Shown here piece by piece: positions 1 through 8,325 of a DNA stretch of 64,000 nucleotides. Source of the DNA: CAZHBA01 sp964530225. Its GTDB lineage: Bacteria; Pseudomonadota; Alphaproteobacteria; UBA6615. The notes under the pieces are model-generated. The model searched no databases. It saw only the letters and a program-made list of their open reading frames with translations, and was not told the origin of the DNA. The translations under genes were made by a program, and so were the position numbers. The stretch covers positions 32,096 through 96,095 of the forward strand of contig CAZHBA010000104.1 in NCBI GenBank assembly GCA_964530225.1, in the 5' to 3' direction. Every line of letters starts with the position of its first letter. Position 1 is the stretch's first letter.

Positions 1-180
1 CTTGCCGCCAAGATCCGCCAGTGGCCGGTCGGTAATCTGGTCGCCGGTGGTCTTTATGACGTGCAGTTCGGGCTTGGGATTATTGGGATACGCGGCAACC
101 AACATGTCGCGCACCTGGTTGGATTGGGCCAACGCCAGCGGGCTGCCACGGGTACCGATGCGAAGGGGTTGCGGTGTCAT
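1..180 (-). CDS. hemC: Hydroxymethylbilane synthase (porphobilinogen deaminase), N-terminal part, cut by the window edge
   Basis: Only the first 60 codons are present. The translation starts MTPQPLRIGTRGSPLALAQS, and RIGTRGSPLALAQ is the hallmark N-terminal strand and loop of HemC, followed by the family segment HVIKTTGDQITDRPLADLGGK. The enzyme polymerises four porphobilinogens into hydroxymethylbilane in cytosolic heme synthesis. The gene is divergent from tsaD with about 75 bp between start codons, so both promoters must lie in that gap. The hemC/tsaD divergent pair is, from memory, common in alphaproteobacteria. The rest of the protein, including the dipyrromethane-binding cysteine, is outside the window. 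Confidence 0.93.
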   Translation of the reverse strand, partial: MTPQPLRIGTRGSPLALAQSNQVRDMLVAAYPNNPKPELHVIKTTGDQITDRPLADLGGK

Positions 181-254
181 GGTTTGGTCATAGCCCTAGA
201 CACGCCGGATGAAAAGAAGTGCTTTCGCTAGTCCAGCGGCTCCTAAGGCGCTAT

Positions 255-1307
255 ATGCCACCCATGTACGTCCTTGGCATCGAAACAAGCTGCGACGAGA
301 CGGCGGCAGCGGTGGTTGCGGACGACCGCCGGATTTTGTCGAACGTTGTGCTCAGCCAGCTCGACGAGCACCGGCCCTATGGCGGCGTCGTGCCCGAGAT
401 TGCCGCACGGGCCCATCTCGACCATCTCGATGGAATTATCAGTCAGGCCATGGATGAGGCCGAGATCGGCTTCGACGCGCTGGATGGCATCGCAGCGACC
501 GGTGGGCCGGGCCTGATCGGCGGCGTCATGGTCGGGGTGATGACAGCCAAGGCAATCGCCGCCGTGCACGGCCTACCCTTTCTAGCAATCAACCACTTGG
601 AGGGCCATGCCTTAAGCGCGCGTCTTACCGACGCGCCGGGCTTTCCCTATCTGCTGCTGCTGGTATCGGGTGGCCACTGCCAGCTGCTGGCGGTCGAGGG
701 TGTTGGCGATTATGTCCGGCTCGGCGGCACCATCGACGATGCCATTGGCGAAGCGTTCGACAAAACCGCCAAGCTGCTCGGCCTCGGTTATCCTGGCGGA
801 CCGGCGCTTGAAACCGCGGCAGTGTCCGGCGACCCCAACCGGTTCGCCCTGCCGCGACCCCTGGCACACCGGCCCGGTTGCGACTTTTCCTTTTCCGGCC
901 TCAAGACCGCGGTGCGCCATGCCGCCGCAAAACTTCCCGGCAAAACTCTTTCGCCCGGCGATGCCATCGACCTCGCCGCATCATTCCAGGCCACCGTCGG
1001 TGATATTCTGGTCGACCGTTGTCGAAACGCTTTGGAAAGTTACGTTCAGGCTTATCCCGATGCCGCGCCTCTGCTGGTGGTCGCTGGTGGCGTCGCAGCG
1101 AACCAACATTTGCGCAACTGTCTCAGCGAACTTTGCGAACGCCGCCAAACCCGTCTGATCGTACCGCCACCCGAGCTGTGTACCGACAACGCGGCAATGA
1201 TCGCCTGGGCCGGCATCGAGCATCTGCACAACGGCACATCTGACGGCCTCGATTTCGCGCCACGGCCTCGCTGGCCACTCGATGAAAGCAGGGGTGCCAC
1301 CGCCTGA
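255..1307 (+). CDS. tsaD: tRNA N6-threonylcarbamoyladenosine transferase subunit TsaD
   Basis: This is a Kae1/TsaD protein of about 350 residues, the usual length. It transfers the threonylcarbamoyl group to A37 of ANN-decoding tRNAs together with TsaB and TsaE. Visible signatures are GIETSCDETAAAV at the N-terminus, the metal-binding NHLEGH segment near residues 112-117, LLVSGGHCQL, and the C-terminal CTDNAAMIAW. I chose the ATG at 255 because AAGG lies 6 nt upstream. An ATG at 264 (MYVLGIETSC) and a GTG at 219 are alternatives. It probably heads a transcription unit running through the oxygenase-like gene and gpsA, as spacings are short. Confidence 0.95.
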   Translation: MPPMYVLGIETSCDETAAAVVADDRRILSNVVLSQLDEHRPYGGVVPEIAARAHLDHLDGIISQAMDEAEIGFDALDGIAATGGPGLIGGVMVGVMTAKAIAAVHGLPFLAINHLEGHALSARLTDAPGFPYLLLLVSGGHCQLLAVEGVGDYVRLGGTIDDAIGEAFDKTAKLLGLGYPGGPALETAAVSGDPNRFALPRPLAHRPGCDFSFSGLKTAVRHAAAKLPGKTLSPGDAIDLAASFQATVGDILVDRCRNALESYVQAYPDAAPLLVVAGGVAANQHLRNCLSELCERRQTRLIVPPPELCTDNAAMIAWAGIEHLHNGTSDGLDFAPRPRWPLDESRGATA

Positions 1308-1376
1308 CAGTGGCTTGCACCGGCTAGGCCGGTATGGCCATAAAGGGGCCATCCGAACGGGAAGGGCATTCGAAAG

Positions 1377-2018
1377 ATGGCCGAGACATCCAAACCAAGC
1401 GCCAAGATCGAGCTGCACACACTGTTCTCCACACCGGTTGCCGTCGCTATCCTACCCGACACCGGGCCGCTTAATAGAGCGCTGCACGCGACGATCCTGA
1501 CGCAGGAAAAATCGTACCCTTCGACCAAACATTCGAACCTGGGCGGCTGGCAACCGACGGGGGATATCGACGAGTGGGGCGGTGAGAAAATACGTAATAT
1601 CCTCACCTTCACGCGTCAATTCGCCGACAAGCTGACAGTCAATCGGCAGGGTCAGCCGGCGCTGCAAAATTGGCTGATGAACGCTTGGGCCAACGTCAGC
1701 CAGCTAGGCCACGGTAACGAGTTCCACACCCACCCCAGCCGCGTTTTGTCGGCCTGCTATTATGTAGGGGATGGCGGCATCACCGACGATCTCTCGGTAG
1801 GCGGTCAATTCAAGATACAAGATCCGCGCGGTGTCGCACCAGCGATATTCCAGCCCAATCTGGCGCCCAACGTTCCCAACAACGCCGCGTTTGGCGCCAG
1901 AGAAATAATCAGCCCAACCGCCGGCACCATACTGACGTTCCCCTCCTGGCTGTCCCATGCGGCGCGGCCCTACACCGGCGGCGACGTGCGCATCTCCGCC
2001 GCCATGAATTTGAGCTGA
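1377..2018 (+). CDS. 2OG-Fe(II) oxygenase superfamily protein, TIGR02466-like
   Basis: The protein has 213 residues. It resembles the TIGR02466 / 2OG-Fe(II)_Oxy_5 family: an N-terminal LFSTPVAVAILPD strand, a central GNEFHTHPSRVLSACYYV block and a C-terminal FPSWLSHAARPYTGGDVRIS block. The histidines in the last two blocks and the RIS arginine are the expected iron and 2-oxoglutarate contacts of a double-stranded beta-helix. The substrate is unknown; family members are often near core genes. It lies 70 bp after tsaD and 7 bp before gpsA, so it is probably cotranscribed with both. The family assignment is by remembered motif, not by search. Confidence 0.75.
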   Translation: MAETSKPSAKIELHTLFSTPVAVAILPDTGPLNRALHATILTQEKSYPSTKHSNLGGWQPTGDIDEWGGEKIRNILTFTRQFADKLTVNRQGQPALQNWLMNAWANVSQLGHGNEFHTHPSRVLSACYYVGDGGITDDLSVGGQFKIQDPRGVAPAIFQPNLAPNVPNNAAFGAREIISPTAGTILTFPSWLSHAARPYTGGDVRISAAMNLS

Positions 2019-2025
2019 GAGCGCG

Positions 2026-3015
2026 ATGCAGCGTATCGGCATCATCGGCGCAGGCGCCTGGGGGACGGCTCTGGCGACAGTGGCTCGGCGAGCTGGCCGC
2101 AACGTAGTTATTTGCGCCCATGAGCCCGAAGTCGTCGAAACGATTAACACTAAGCACATGAATCCTAATTTTTTACCCGGCATTGCCTTGGACCCCGGCA
2201 TCCATGCGGTTGGTGATCTCGCTGAAACGGTGGGCGCCGACGCCGTGTTGCTGGCGACACCAGCGCAGTTCACCCGAGCCACGGTCGAGGCCATCGCGCC
2301 GCACATGACCAAACTCGTGCCTCTGGTCATCTGCTCCAAAGGCATCGAACAGGCGACCGGCAAATTACTCAGCGAAGTGGTCTCCGAGACCGCGCCTATA
2401 CTCACCACTGCGGTTCTGTCCGGTCCGACCTTCGCCGACGAGGTAGCGCGCGGCCTACCAACCGCGGTAACGCTGGCTTGCAAAAACCCAGATATGGCAA
2501 ACGCGCTGGTCGAGGCGCTCGGCACCGCAACCTTCCGCCCCTATGCATCGGGCGACGTGGTGGGCGCGCAGATCGGCGGTGCGGTGAAAAACGTTATCGC
2601 CATCGCCTGCGGCATCGTCGACGGACGCGGGTTCGGGCAAAACGCCCGCGCCGCCATCATCGCGCGGGGGCTGGCGGAGATAACGCGCTTCGCCGAAGCG
2701 CTCAGTGTCGATCCGCGCACGCTGATGGGTCTCTCGGGGCTGGGTGATCTGACACTCACTTGCACTTCGGTCGCGTCGCGTAACTACAGCGTGGGCAAGG
2801 CGCTGGGCGAGGGCGCGACGCCCGATGACGTTATGGGCGATCGGCGCACGATCGCCGAGGGTGTGTTTACGGCACCCGCCGTGCTCACCCGCGCAACGGC
2901 GCTCGGTGTCGAATTGCCAATTTGCGCCGCGATTAAATCGATCCTGCACGATGAAGCCAACATCGACGCTACCGTCGCCGACGTACTTGCGCGCCCCTTC
3001 CGGCCGGAAATCTAG
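2026..3015 (+). CDS. gpsA: Glycerol-3-phosphate dehydrogenase [NAD(P)+]
   Basis: GpsA reduces dihydroxyacetone phosphate to sn-glycerol 3-phosphate, the entry point of phospholipid synthesis. The protein is 329 residues, normal for the family. It has an N-terminal Rossmann motif (IIGAGAWGTALA), the NPNFLPGI segment, the SGPTFADEVARGLPTAV block, the catalytic lysine in GGAVKNVIAIACG (about residue 188), and the C-terminal GLGDLTLTC and SRNYSVG motifs. The ATG lies 7 bp after the stop of the oxygenase-like gene. Nothing unusual is seen in the sequence. Confidence 0.97.
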   Translation: MQRIGIIGAGAWGTALATVARRAGRNVVICAHEPEVVETINTKHMNPNFLPGIALDPGIHAVGDLAETVGADAVLLATPAQFTRATVEAIAPHMTKLVPLVICSKGIEQATGKLLSEVVSETAPILTTAVLSGPTFADEVARGLPTAVTLACKNPDMANALVEALGTATFRPYASGDVVGAQIGGAVKNVIAIACGIVDGRGFGQNARAAIIARGLAEITRFAEALSVDPRTLMGLSGLGDLTLTCTSVASRNYSVGKALGEGATPDDVMGDRRTIAEGVFTAPAVLTRATALGVELPICAAIKSILHDEANIDATVADVLARPFRPEI

Positions 3016-3051
3016 CCGCACCCCTGTTTACCACCCAGCAAATCTGAGCAC

Positions 3052-3444
3052 ATGGCAGCACCAAAAAACTCAGATGAAAAGCCCGAGATGCGCGGCAATT
3101 TTCGCGTTATTTGCCACATCGATGATATCGGCGAAGCCGGTAAGGGTATTGTCTTGACACGTATCAGTAGGGGTGATCCCAACCGCACACTGGATCTATT
3201 CCTGGTAACCAACGGCGGTGACGTACACGGCTATTTCAACATTTGCCCGCATCAGGGCACGTCGCTTGACCTCAAACCCGACGTATTCCTCGATATCGAG
3301 CGCAAATATATCCAGTGCACAACCCACAGTGCCAAATTCCAAAAGCATGATGGGCTTTGTGTCGGTGGCCCGTGCACCGGCTCGAAATTAATGAAGCTGC
3401 CGATCACGGTAGATGACGACGGTGCCGTATTATTGGGCAGTTGA
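3052..3444 (+). CDS. Small Rieske [2Fe-2S] ferredoxin-like protein
   Basis: This is a stand-alone Rieske domain of 130 residues. The cluster ligands are visible as C65-x-H67 (in NICPHQGTSLDL) and C89-x2-H92 (in QCTTHSAKF), followed by a Gly/Pro-rich GGPCTG loop. It has no signal peptide or transmembrane segment, so a cytosolic electron carrier or oxygenase ferredoxin component is expected. No partner oxygenase lies beside it; the nearest redox gene is the 2OG-type protein two genes upstream. It follows gpsA by about 36 bp and precedes acs by about 60 bp, so it may share transcription with either. The electron partner is unknown. Confidence 0.85.
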   Translation: MAAPKNSDEKPEMRGNFRVICHIDDIGEAGKGIVLTRISRGDPNRTLDLFLVTNGGDVHGYFNICPHQGTSLDLKPDVFLDIERKYIQCTTHSAKFQKHDGLCVGGPCTGSKLMKLPITVDDDGAVLLGS

Positions 3445-3507
3445 GCCACCACTCCAATTTCCCGATAATAGGCACCAAGAAGTGGAAAAAAAGGGAGAGC
3501 ACACCCG

Positions 3508-5451
3508 ATGTTTCGCGAAAAATTTCCGGTGTCCGACGAATGGGCTAACCGCGCCTGGGCCGACGAAGCCAAATACCAGGAGATATACCAGGACTCGATC
3601 AGCGACCCAGAAAGGTTCTGGGGCAAGCAAGGTAAGCGGCTCAACTGGATCAAGCCTTACACCAAGGTCAAGGACACCTCGTTCGACGCCGGCGATCTGC
3701 ACGTCAAATGGTATTACGACGGCGTTTTGAACGCCTCGGCCAACTGCCTCGATCGGCATTTGGATACGCGCAGCGATCAGGTGGCGATCATCTGGGAAGG
3801 CGACGACCCAGCCGAGGACGACAAGCTCACCTACCGCGACCTGCACGAGCGCGTGTGCCGCCTCGCCAACGGGCTCAAATCGCTAGGCGTCAAGAAGGGC
3901 GACCGCGTTACTATCTATCTGCCGATGATTCCCGAAATCGCCGTCGCCATGCTGGCCTGCGCGCGCATCGGCGCTATCCACTCAGTAGTGTTCGGCGGTT
4001 TCTCGCCGGAATCGATCGCCGGACGCATTCACGACTGCGAATCGTCGATGGTCATTACCTCCGACGAGGGATTGCGCGGCGGCCGCACCATTCCGCTGAA
4101 AGACAATGTTGATCAGGCGATAGAGCGCCTGACCGTCGAACACATCGACAAGGTCGTGGTAGTGAACCGCACCGGCGCCGACATCAACTGGGTCGAGGGC
4201 CGCGACGTCTGGTACCACGAGCTTGTCGAAGTGCAATCGGCCGATTGCCCGCCCGAGCCAATGGACGCCGAGGACCCGCTGTTCATCCTTTACACTTCGG
4301 GCTCGACCGGAAAGCCGAAAGGCGTGCTGCATACGACCGGCGGCTACATGGTCTACGTTTCGATGACACACCAATACGTCTTCGACTATCACGACGGCGA
4401 TATCTACTGGTGCACGGCGGACTGCGGTTGGGTCACCGGCCACAGCTATATCGTCTACGGGCCGCTGGCCAACGGTGCGACGACGACCATCTTCGAAGGC
4501 CTACCCAACTACCCCGACGCCTCGCGCCACTGGCAGGTTTGCGACAAGCACGGCGTCAATATCTATTACACCGCACCAACGGCGATCCGCGCGCTGATGC
4601 GCGAAGGCGACGAGCCAGTGAAAAAAACCTCGCGCCGGTCAATCCGCCTGCTCGGCACGGTAGGCGAGCCGATCAACCCCGAGGCCTGGCACTGGTATCA
4701 TCAGGTGGTTGGCGACGATCGCTGCCCCATCGTCGATACGTGGTGGCAGACCGAGACCGGCGGCATTCTACTAACGCCGCTACCCGGCGCGACAATGTTG
4801 AAACCGGGCTCGGCGGCCAAGCCATTTTTCGGCATCCAGCCGCTTATCGTCGACAATGACGGCAACGTGCTGGAAGGAGCCTGTGAGGGCGTTTTGTGCA
4901 TAGACGGCAGCTGGCCCGGCCAGATGCGCACGGTCTATGGCGACCATCAGCGCTTCGTCGATACCTATTTCAAAGCCTACCCCGGCCTGTTCTTTACCGG
5001 CGACGGCTGCCGCCGCGACGAGGACGGCTATTATTGGATTACCGGACGGGTCGACGACGTCATCAACGTGTCGGGTCACCGCATGGGCACGGCGGAAGTC
5101 GAAAGCGCGCTGGTCGAGCATAGCGATGTGGCGGAAGCCGCCGTGGTTGGCTACCCGCACGACATCAAGGGGCAGGGCATCTATGCCTATGTCACCTTGA
5201 GGGCGGGCGTCGACCAAAGCGATGCATTGCACAACGAGCTAATCAAGTTCGTACGCAAGGAAATCGGCCCCATTGCCACGCCGGATCTGCTGCAATGGGC
5301 ACCGGCGTTGCCAAAGACGCGCTCGGGCAAGATCATGCGCCGCATTTTACGCAAGATCGCCGCCAACGAGCACGATCAGTTGGGCGACACCTCGACCCTG
5401 GCTGACCCAACCGTGGTCGACGATCTGGTGGACAACCGGCAGAACCGGTAA
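3508..5451 (+). CDS. acs: Acetyl-CoA synthetase (AMP-forming)
   Basis: Acs activates acetate to acetyl-CoA through acetyl-AMP. The protein has 647 residues, the canonical length. It begins with the Acs N-terminal domain, then shows the adenylation P-loop YTSGSTGKPKG from residue 262, WWQTETGG, the TGD/GRVDDVINVSGHR hinge segment and the C-terminal TRSGKIMRR, in which Lys608 is the lysine known to be acetylated by Pat/GNAT enzymes in the family. A Shine-Dalgarno-like GGGAGAG lies upstream of the ATG. A possible terminator follows the stop, so acs is likely the end of its unit. Confidence 0.97.
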   Translation: MFREKFPVSDEWANRAWADEAKYQEIYQDSISDPERFWGKQGKRLNWIKPYTKVKDTSFDAGDLHVKWYYDGVLNASANCLDRHLDTRSDQVAIIWEGDDPAEDDKLTYRDLHERVCRLANGLKSLGVKKGDRVTIYLPMIPEIAVAMLACARIGAIHSVVFGGFSPESIAGRIHDCESSMVITSDEGLRGGRTIPLKDNVDQAIERLTVEHIDKVVVVNRTGADINWVEGRDVWYHELVEVQSADCPPEPMDAEDPLFILYTSGSTGKPKGVLHTTGGYMVYVSMTHQYVFDYHDGDIYWCTADCGWVTGHSYIVYGPLANGATTTIFEGLPNYPDASRHWQVCDKHGVNIYYTAPTAIRALMREGDEPVKKTSRRSIRLLGTVGEPINPEAWHWYHQVVGDDRCPIVDTWWQTETGGILLTPLPGATMLKPGSAAKPFFGIQPLIVDNDGNVLEGACEGVLCIDGSWPGQMRTVYGDHQRFVDTYFKAYPGLFFTGDGCRRDEDGYYWITGRVDDVINVSGHRMGTAEVESALVEHSDVAEAAVVGYPHDIKGQGIYAYVTLRAGVDQSDALHNELIKFVRKEIGPIATPDLLQWAPALPKTRSGKIMRRILRKIAANEHDQLGDTSTLADPTVVDDLVDNRQNR

Positions 5452-5476
5452 GAGATGTAAAAAAAACATAAAAGCG

Positions 5477-5502
5477 AACGGGGAATAACTCCGCCCGTTT
5501 TT
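5477..5502 (+). terminator. Possible rho-independent terminator after acs
   Basis: About 25 bp after the acs stop, AACGGG pairs with CCCGTT across an 11-nt loop, and the stem runs straight into a run of five T. The stem is short (6 bp), so strength is uncertain. Position and T-run support it as the end of acs transcription. Confidence 0.5.
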
Positions 5503-5885
5503 GGAGTCACTCCGATGGCGAGGATTACTGCGCCGTCGGCGAAGCGGGCGAAGTCGGTGAGCGACACCTCGAGCGTCACACCGCGTGCACCCAGCGCCAC
5601 GTTGTCAATGCCGGTTAGTTGGATGAAATAACCAGAGAGCTCGGGATTGACGATCAGCCACACAAGCATATCGAGGGCATCACGCTTAGCGAAGCCATCG
5701 CCGGCGTCAAAGCGAACCGCACCGATCTGAACTCCTTCGCAGTGCTCGTAACGACCACATCCTCGTACGGCCACGCGTATGCTGCCCCGGAATAAGTCGA
5801 ATTTTCTCCACGCTTAAAGCTCAGGATATGGCTCCCTATATTCTGTGTGGCGAGAAACCGCATAAACAGTAGCGGGTGCAAATGG
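5503..5885. other. Gene-poor spacer, possibly holding a degenerate coding remnant
   Basis: I see no confident gene here. On the plus strand, a frame from about 5619 to a TAA at 5795 has GC-rich third positions and protein-like composition (it contains GITLSEAIAGVKANRTDL and ends GHAYAAPE), but it lacks a good start and I do not recognise it. An overlapping minus-strand frame from 5774 is also open but has a lower GC content at third positions by my hand count. This may be the tail of a lost gene. No promoter or RNA structure is obvious. Confidence 0.3.
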
Positions 5886-6137
5886 TCAAAAGTCGACGCA
5901 ACGACCGTCGCGCTCCCAATCGCCGTAGCGTGTTGGCTCAGGCCCCTTTGGGCCGCCGATCTCTTTGGGTTGCTTTTTGTCTGTTGCCGCCAGCGTCGCG
6001 TAAGGTTTCGAAATTGCCGTAATTTTGGCGGATTTAGCTGTTGGGCTTGCCGATGATGTTTCAGGTGATGGCCGCGCGCGGTGTTCGGTAAACCTAGGTC
6101 GCGGTGACGAAGTCTTCTTAGGACCAGCTTTTTTCAT
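5886..6137 (-). CDS. DUF1674 protein, SDHAF4-like succinate dehydrogenase assembly factor
   Basis: This small protein has 83 residues. The C-terminus GGPKGPEPTRYGDWERDG-RCVDF is the defining signature of DUF1674, the family of mitochondrial SDHAF4/Sdh8, which binds the flavinylated SdhA subunit and helps assemble complex II. The first 50 residues are Lys/Ser/Pro-rich and probably disordered, as is usual in this family. It is transcribed away from gcrA; the gap between the two (about 270 bp) would hold divergent promoters. From memory, DUF1674 genes lie close to rsmB in many alphaproteobacteria, which fits here. The assembly role is inferred from the eukaryotic homologue. Confidence 0.88.
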   Translation of the reverse strand: MKKAGPKKTSSPRPRFTEHRARPSPETSSASPTAKSAKITAISKPYATLAATDKKQPKEIGGPKGPEPTRYGDWERDGRCVDF

Positions 6138-6246
6138 AGGCCTGATATGGCCAAGGTTGGCGCATTTGCCAAGAGCAATCTGACGGCGGAAAGGACGGAG
6201 GCCAAAACCGCAAAATTGGCGAACAGGAACTCAAGGAGCCCCAAAA

Positions 6247-6358
6247 TGTGGATAGTCTATCAACAGATATTTCCACATATTGTAGTCGACACAGCATATT
6301 GTGTGCTTGTCCTGGATTGCCACATGATCTAGGCTTTGATTGGAAAAGAGGTGGAATC
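6247..6358 (+). promoter_or_regulatory. Candidate gcrA control region: DnaA-box-like sites and a GANTC site
   Basis: In the gap before gcrA, TGTGGATAG at 6247-6255 matches the reverse DnaA box (TGTGNATAA) at all but the last base, and ATTTCCACA at 6269-6277 is a weaker copy in the opposite direction. GAATC at 6354-6358 is a CcrM-type GANTC methylation site 50 bp before the gcrA start. In Caulobacter, gcrA is known to be activated by DnaA and influenced by CcrM methylation, so the arrangement is suggestive. Single degenerate 9-mers occur by chance, so this is tentative. Confidence 0.35.
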
Positions 6359-6407
6359 TGATGTTTTTCCGAATTGGCGACCATTCGTAGACAGAAGGTG
6401 GACGAAA

Positions 6408-6884
6408 ATGGCATGGACGGACGATCGTGTTGCGATGCTTCGAGAGCTTTGGACGAAGGGACTGAGCGCAAGCCAAATTGCGGTGCAGTTAGGCGGTGTC
6501 AGTCGTAACGCCGTTATCGGCAAGGCACACCGCCTCGGCCTAGAAAGCCGGCCGTCGCCAATTCGCGGCGGGGGCGGGGGGTCGCGTAGCCGCCGTAACC
6601 GGGCTATCAGTAGAGCGATCGAAGCTCGCGCCTTGCGCGGGACCATGGCCAACGAGGAATTAGGCAGCGATACAGAGGCACCGGAGAACGGTGAAAAGGT
6701 TATGGAGCGGCCCCTTGCGCCGCCCGCCCGGCCGATCAGCGACGTCAAGGATTGCCTGTGGCCGATAGGTGATCCCGGCGAAGACGAGTTCGGTTTCTGC
6801 GGTGAGGAGACCTCGCCCGGCCGCCCCTATTGCGCCACACACTGCGCGGTAGCATATATCCGCAAAGACCGGACAGCAGCCTGA
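6408..6884 (+). CDS. gcrA: GcrA cell-cycle regulator
   Basis: The protein starts MAWTDDRVAMLRELWTKGLS followed by SASQIAVQLGGVSRNAVIGKAHRLGL, the diagnostic GcrA helix-turn-helix, and ends with the family C-terminal motif CLWPIGDPGEDEFGFCG and a Cys/His pair (YCATHC). GcrA acts with sigma-70 RNA polymerase at CcrM-methylated promoters to drive cell-cycle genes in alphaproteobacteria. The ATG at 6408 was chosen over an upstream in-frame ATG at 6336 because it has GAAGG 9 nt upstream and gives the family N-terminus. The linker (about residues 45-115) is Arg- and Glu-rich and poorly conserved, as expected. Length is 158 residues. Confidence 0.95.
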   Translation: MAWTDDRVAMLRELWTKGLSASQIAVQLGGVSRNAVIGKAHRLGLESRPSPIRGGGGGSRSRRNRAISRAIEARALRGTMANEELGSDTEAPENGEKVMERPLAPPARPISDVKDCLWPIGDPGEDEFGFCGEETSPGRPYCATHCAVAYIRKDRTAA

Positions 6885-6939
6885 CGTCACGCGGTAACTT
6901 CACTAGCAGCAGGCTAGAAGTGGCCCTATAACGGGGCCG

Positions 6940-8271
6940 ATGAACTTGGCTAAACCCAAAGGCGGACGGGCGCCCGACGCCCGTTCTACCGCCCTCGATT
7001 TACTGGCTACGGTGCTCGATCGCGCTGTGCCGCTCGATGCTGCGCTCGCCCAGTCTGCCGCATTGGCTAAACTGTCGCCGCGCGACCGCGCCTTTGCCCG
7101 GCACCTTGTAGCAACGGTGATGCGCCGGCGCGGCCAGATCGACGCGGCCATCGACGAAAAACTCTCGCGCCCGCTGGCAAAGCGCCAAATCCAGGTGCGC
7201 AACGCATTGCGCCTGGGGGTCGCGCAATTGGCCTTTCTCGAAACGCCGCCACACGCGGCCGTCGATGGCAGCGTCAATCTGGTGCGTCACAGCGGTCGCG
7301 CCGGCATGGCCGATCTGGTCAATGCGATCTTGCGGAGGATCGACCGCGACGGGGCCGACGCGCTGGCAACAACCAAAGAGGCCGCACGGCGCAACACACC
7401 CGATTGGTTGCGGGCTAGCTGGATCACCGCCTATGGCGACGATACCGCTGACGCCATCATGGCGGCCCACCGCGCCGAGCCGCCGTTGGACTTTACTCTC
7501 GCCCAAGAAGAGCAGGCCGAAGCGTGGGCACCGCGGCTAAACGCCGAAATTCTGCCAACCAGGTCCTTGCGCCGACGCGCCGGCGGCCTGGTGGGCGAAC
7601 TGGACGGCTATGCAGAGGGTGCCTGGTGGGTCCAAGACGCCGCCGCCGCCCTGCCTGCCCGGCTAATTGGCGATCTTGCCGGGCGCTCGGCGATCGATTT
7701 ATGCGCCGCCCCCGGTGGTAAGACAGCGCAACTCGCCACGGCGGGCGCAACGGTCACTGCTGTAGACATTTCAGCCGAGCGCTTGCGGCTGGTGACAGAA
7801 AATATGGAGCGCCTGGGCCTCACCGCAGAAACCGTGTGTGCCAATGCCACCGAATTCACGCCAGCGGCACCGACCGACGCTGTTTTGCTCGATGCGCCAT
7901 GTTCGTCGACCGGCGCGATCCGCCGCCACCCCGACATCGCCTGGCTGAAAACACCAGACGACGTGGCAGCAACAGCCGCGCTGCAAGCACGCTTACTAAA
8001 CGCAGCGGTTTCGATGCTGGTCCCCGGCGGAACCTTGGTCTACGCCGTGTGCTCGCTGCAGCCCGAAGAAGGGCCAGTGCAAATCGACACCCTGTTGGCC
8101 GGCGTGGCGGATATCGTGCGGGTACCGGTGGCCAGCGACGAGTTACCCGGCCTCGATGGTCTATCACCCACGGCGATTACCCCGGACGGCGACGTGCGTA
8201 CGTTGCCCTGCCACCTTGCCGCGGCAGGTGGCATGGATGGATTTTACATCGCCAGGCTGCAACGGCTGTGA
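6940..8271 (+). CDS. rsmB: 16S rRNA (cytosine-967-C5) methyltransferase RsmB
   Basis: A NusB-like RNA-binding domain (about residues 15-140) precedes a Rossmann methyltransferase with the SAM motif DLCAAPGGKTAQLA. The two cysteines of m5C chemistry are present: C321 in DAPCSSTGAIRRHPD and C371 in VYAVCSLQPEE, close to the two cysteines of the E. coli enzyme. The 443-residue length is normal. It forms an operon with rpe and the heparinase-like gene downstream; spacing to rpe is about 54 bp. Nothing unusual is seen. Confidence 0.95.
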   Translation: MNLAKPKGGRAPDARSTALDLLATVLDRAVPLDAALAQSAALAKLSPRDRAFARHLVATVMRRRGQIDAAIDEKLSRPLAKRQIQVRNALRLGVAQLAFLETPPHAAVDGSVNLVRHSGRAGMADLVNAILRRIDRDGADALATTKEAARRNTPDWLRASWITAYGDDTADAIMAAHRAEPPLDFTLAQEEQAEAWAPRLNAEILPTRSLRRRAGGLVGELDGYAEGAWWVQDAAAALPARLIGDLAGRSAIDLCAAPGGKTAQLATAGATVTAVDISAERLRLVTENMERLGLTAETVCANATEFTPAAPTDAVLLDAPCSSTGAIRRHPDIAWLKTPDDVAATAALQARLLNAAVSMLVPGGTLVYAVCSLQPEEGPVQIDTLLAGVADIVRVPVASDELPGLDGLSPTAITPDGDVRTLPCHLAAAGGMDGFYIARLQRL

Positions 8272-8325
8272 CGAGACTCCTCTCTGACCTTGCGGCGCAG
8301 AGTTTAAATCGGGTACCAAAGCTTC

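Noticed and set aside
1704..2525. Long minus-strand open frame (273 residues) opposite the oxygenase-like gene and gpsA
   Set aside because: It lies opposite two recognised genes, is rich in Ser/Ala/Arg as expected for antisense of GC-rich codons, and has no motif.
5376..5774. Minus-strand open frame of 132 residues after acs
   Set aside because: It partly overlaps the end of acs, has lower third-position GC than the opposite frame, and no homology was recognised.
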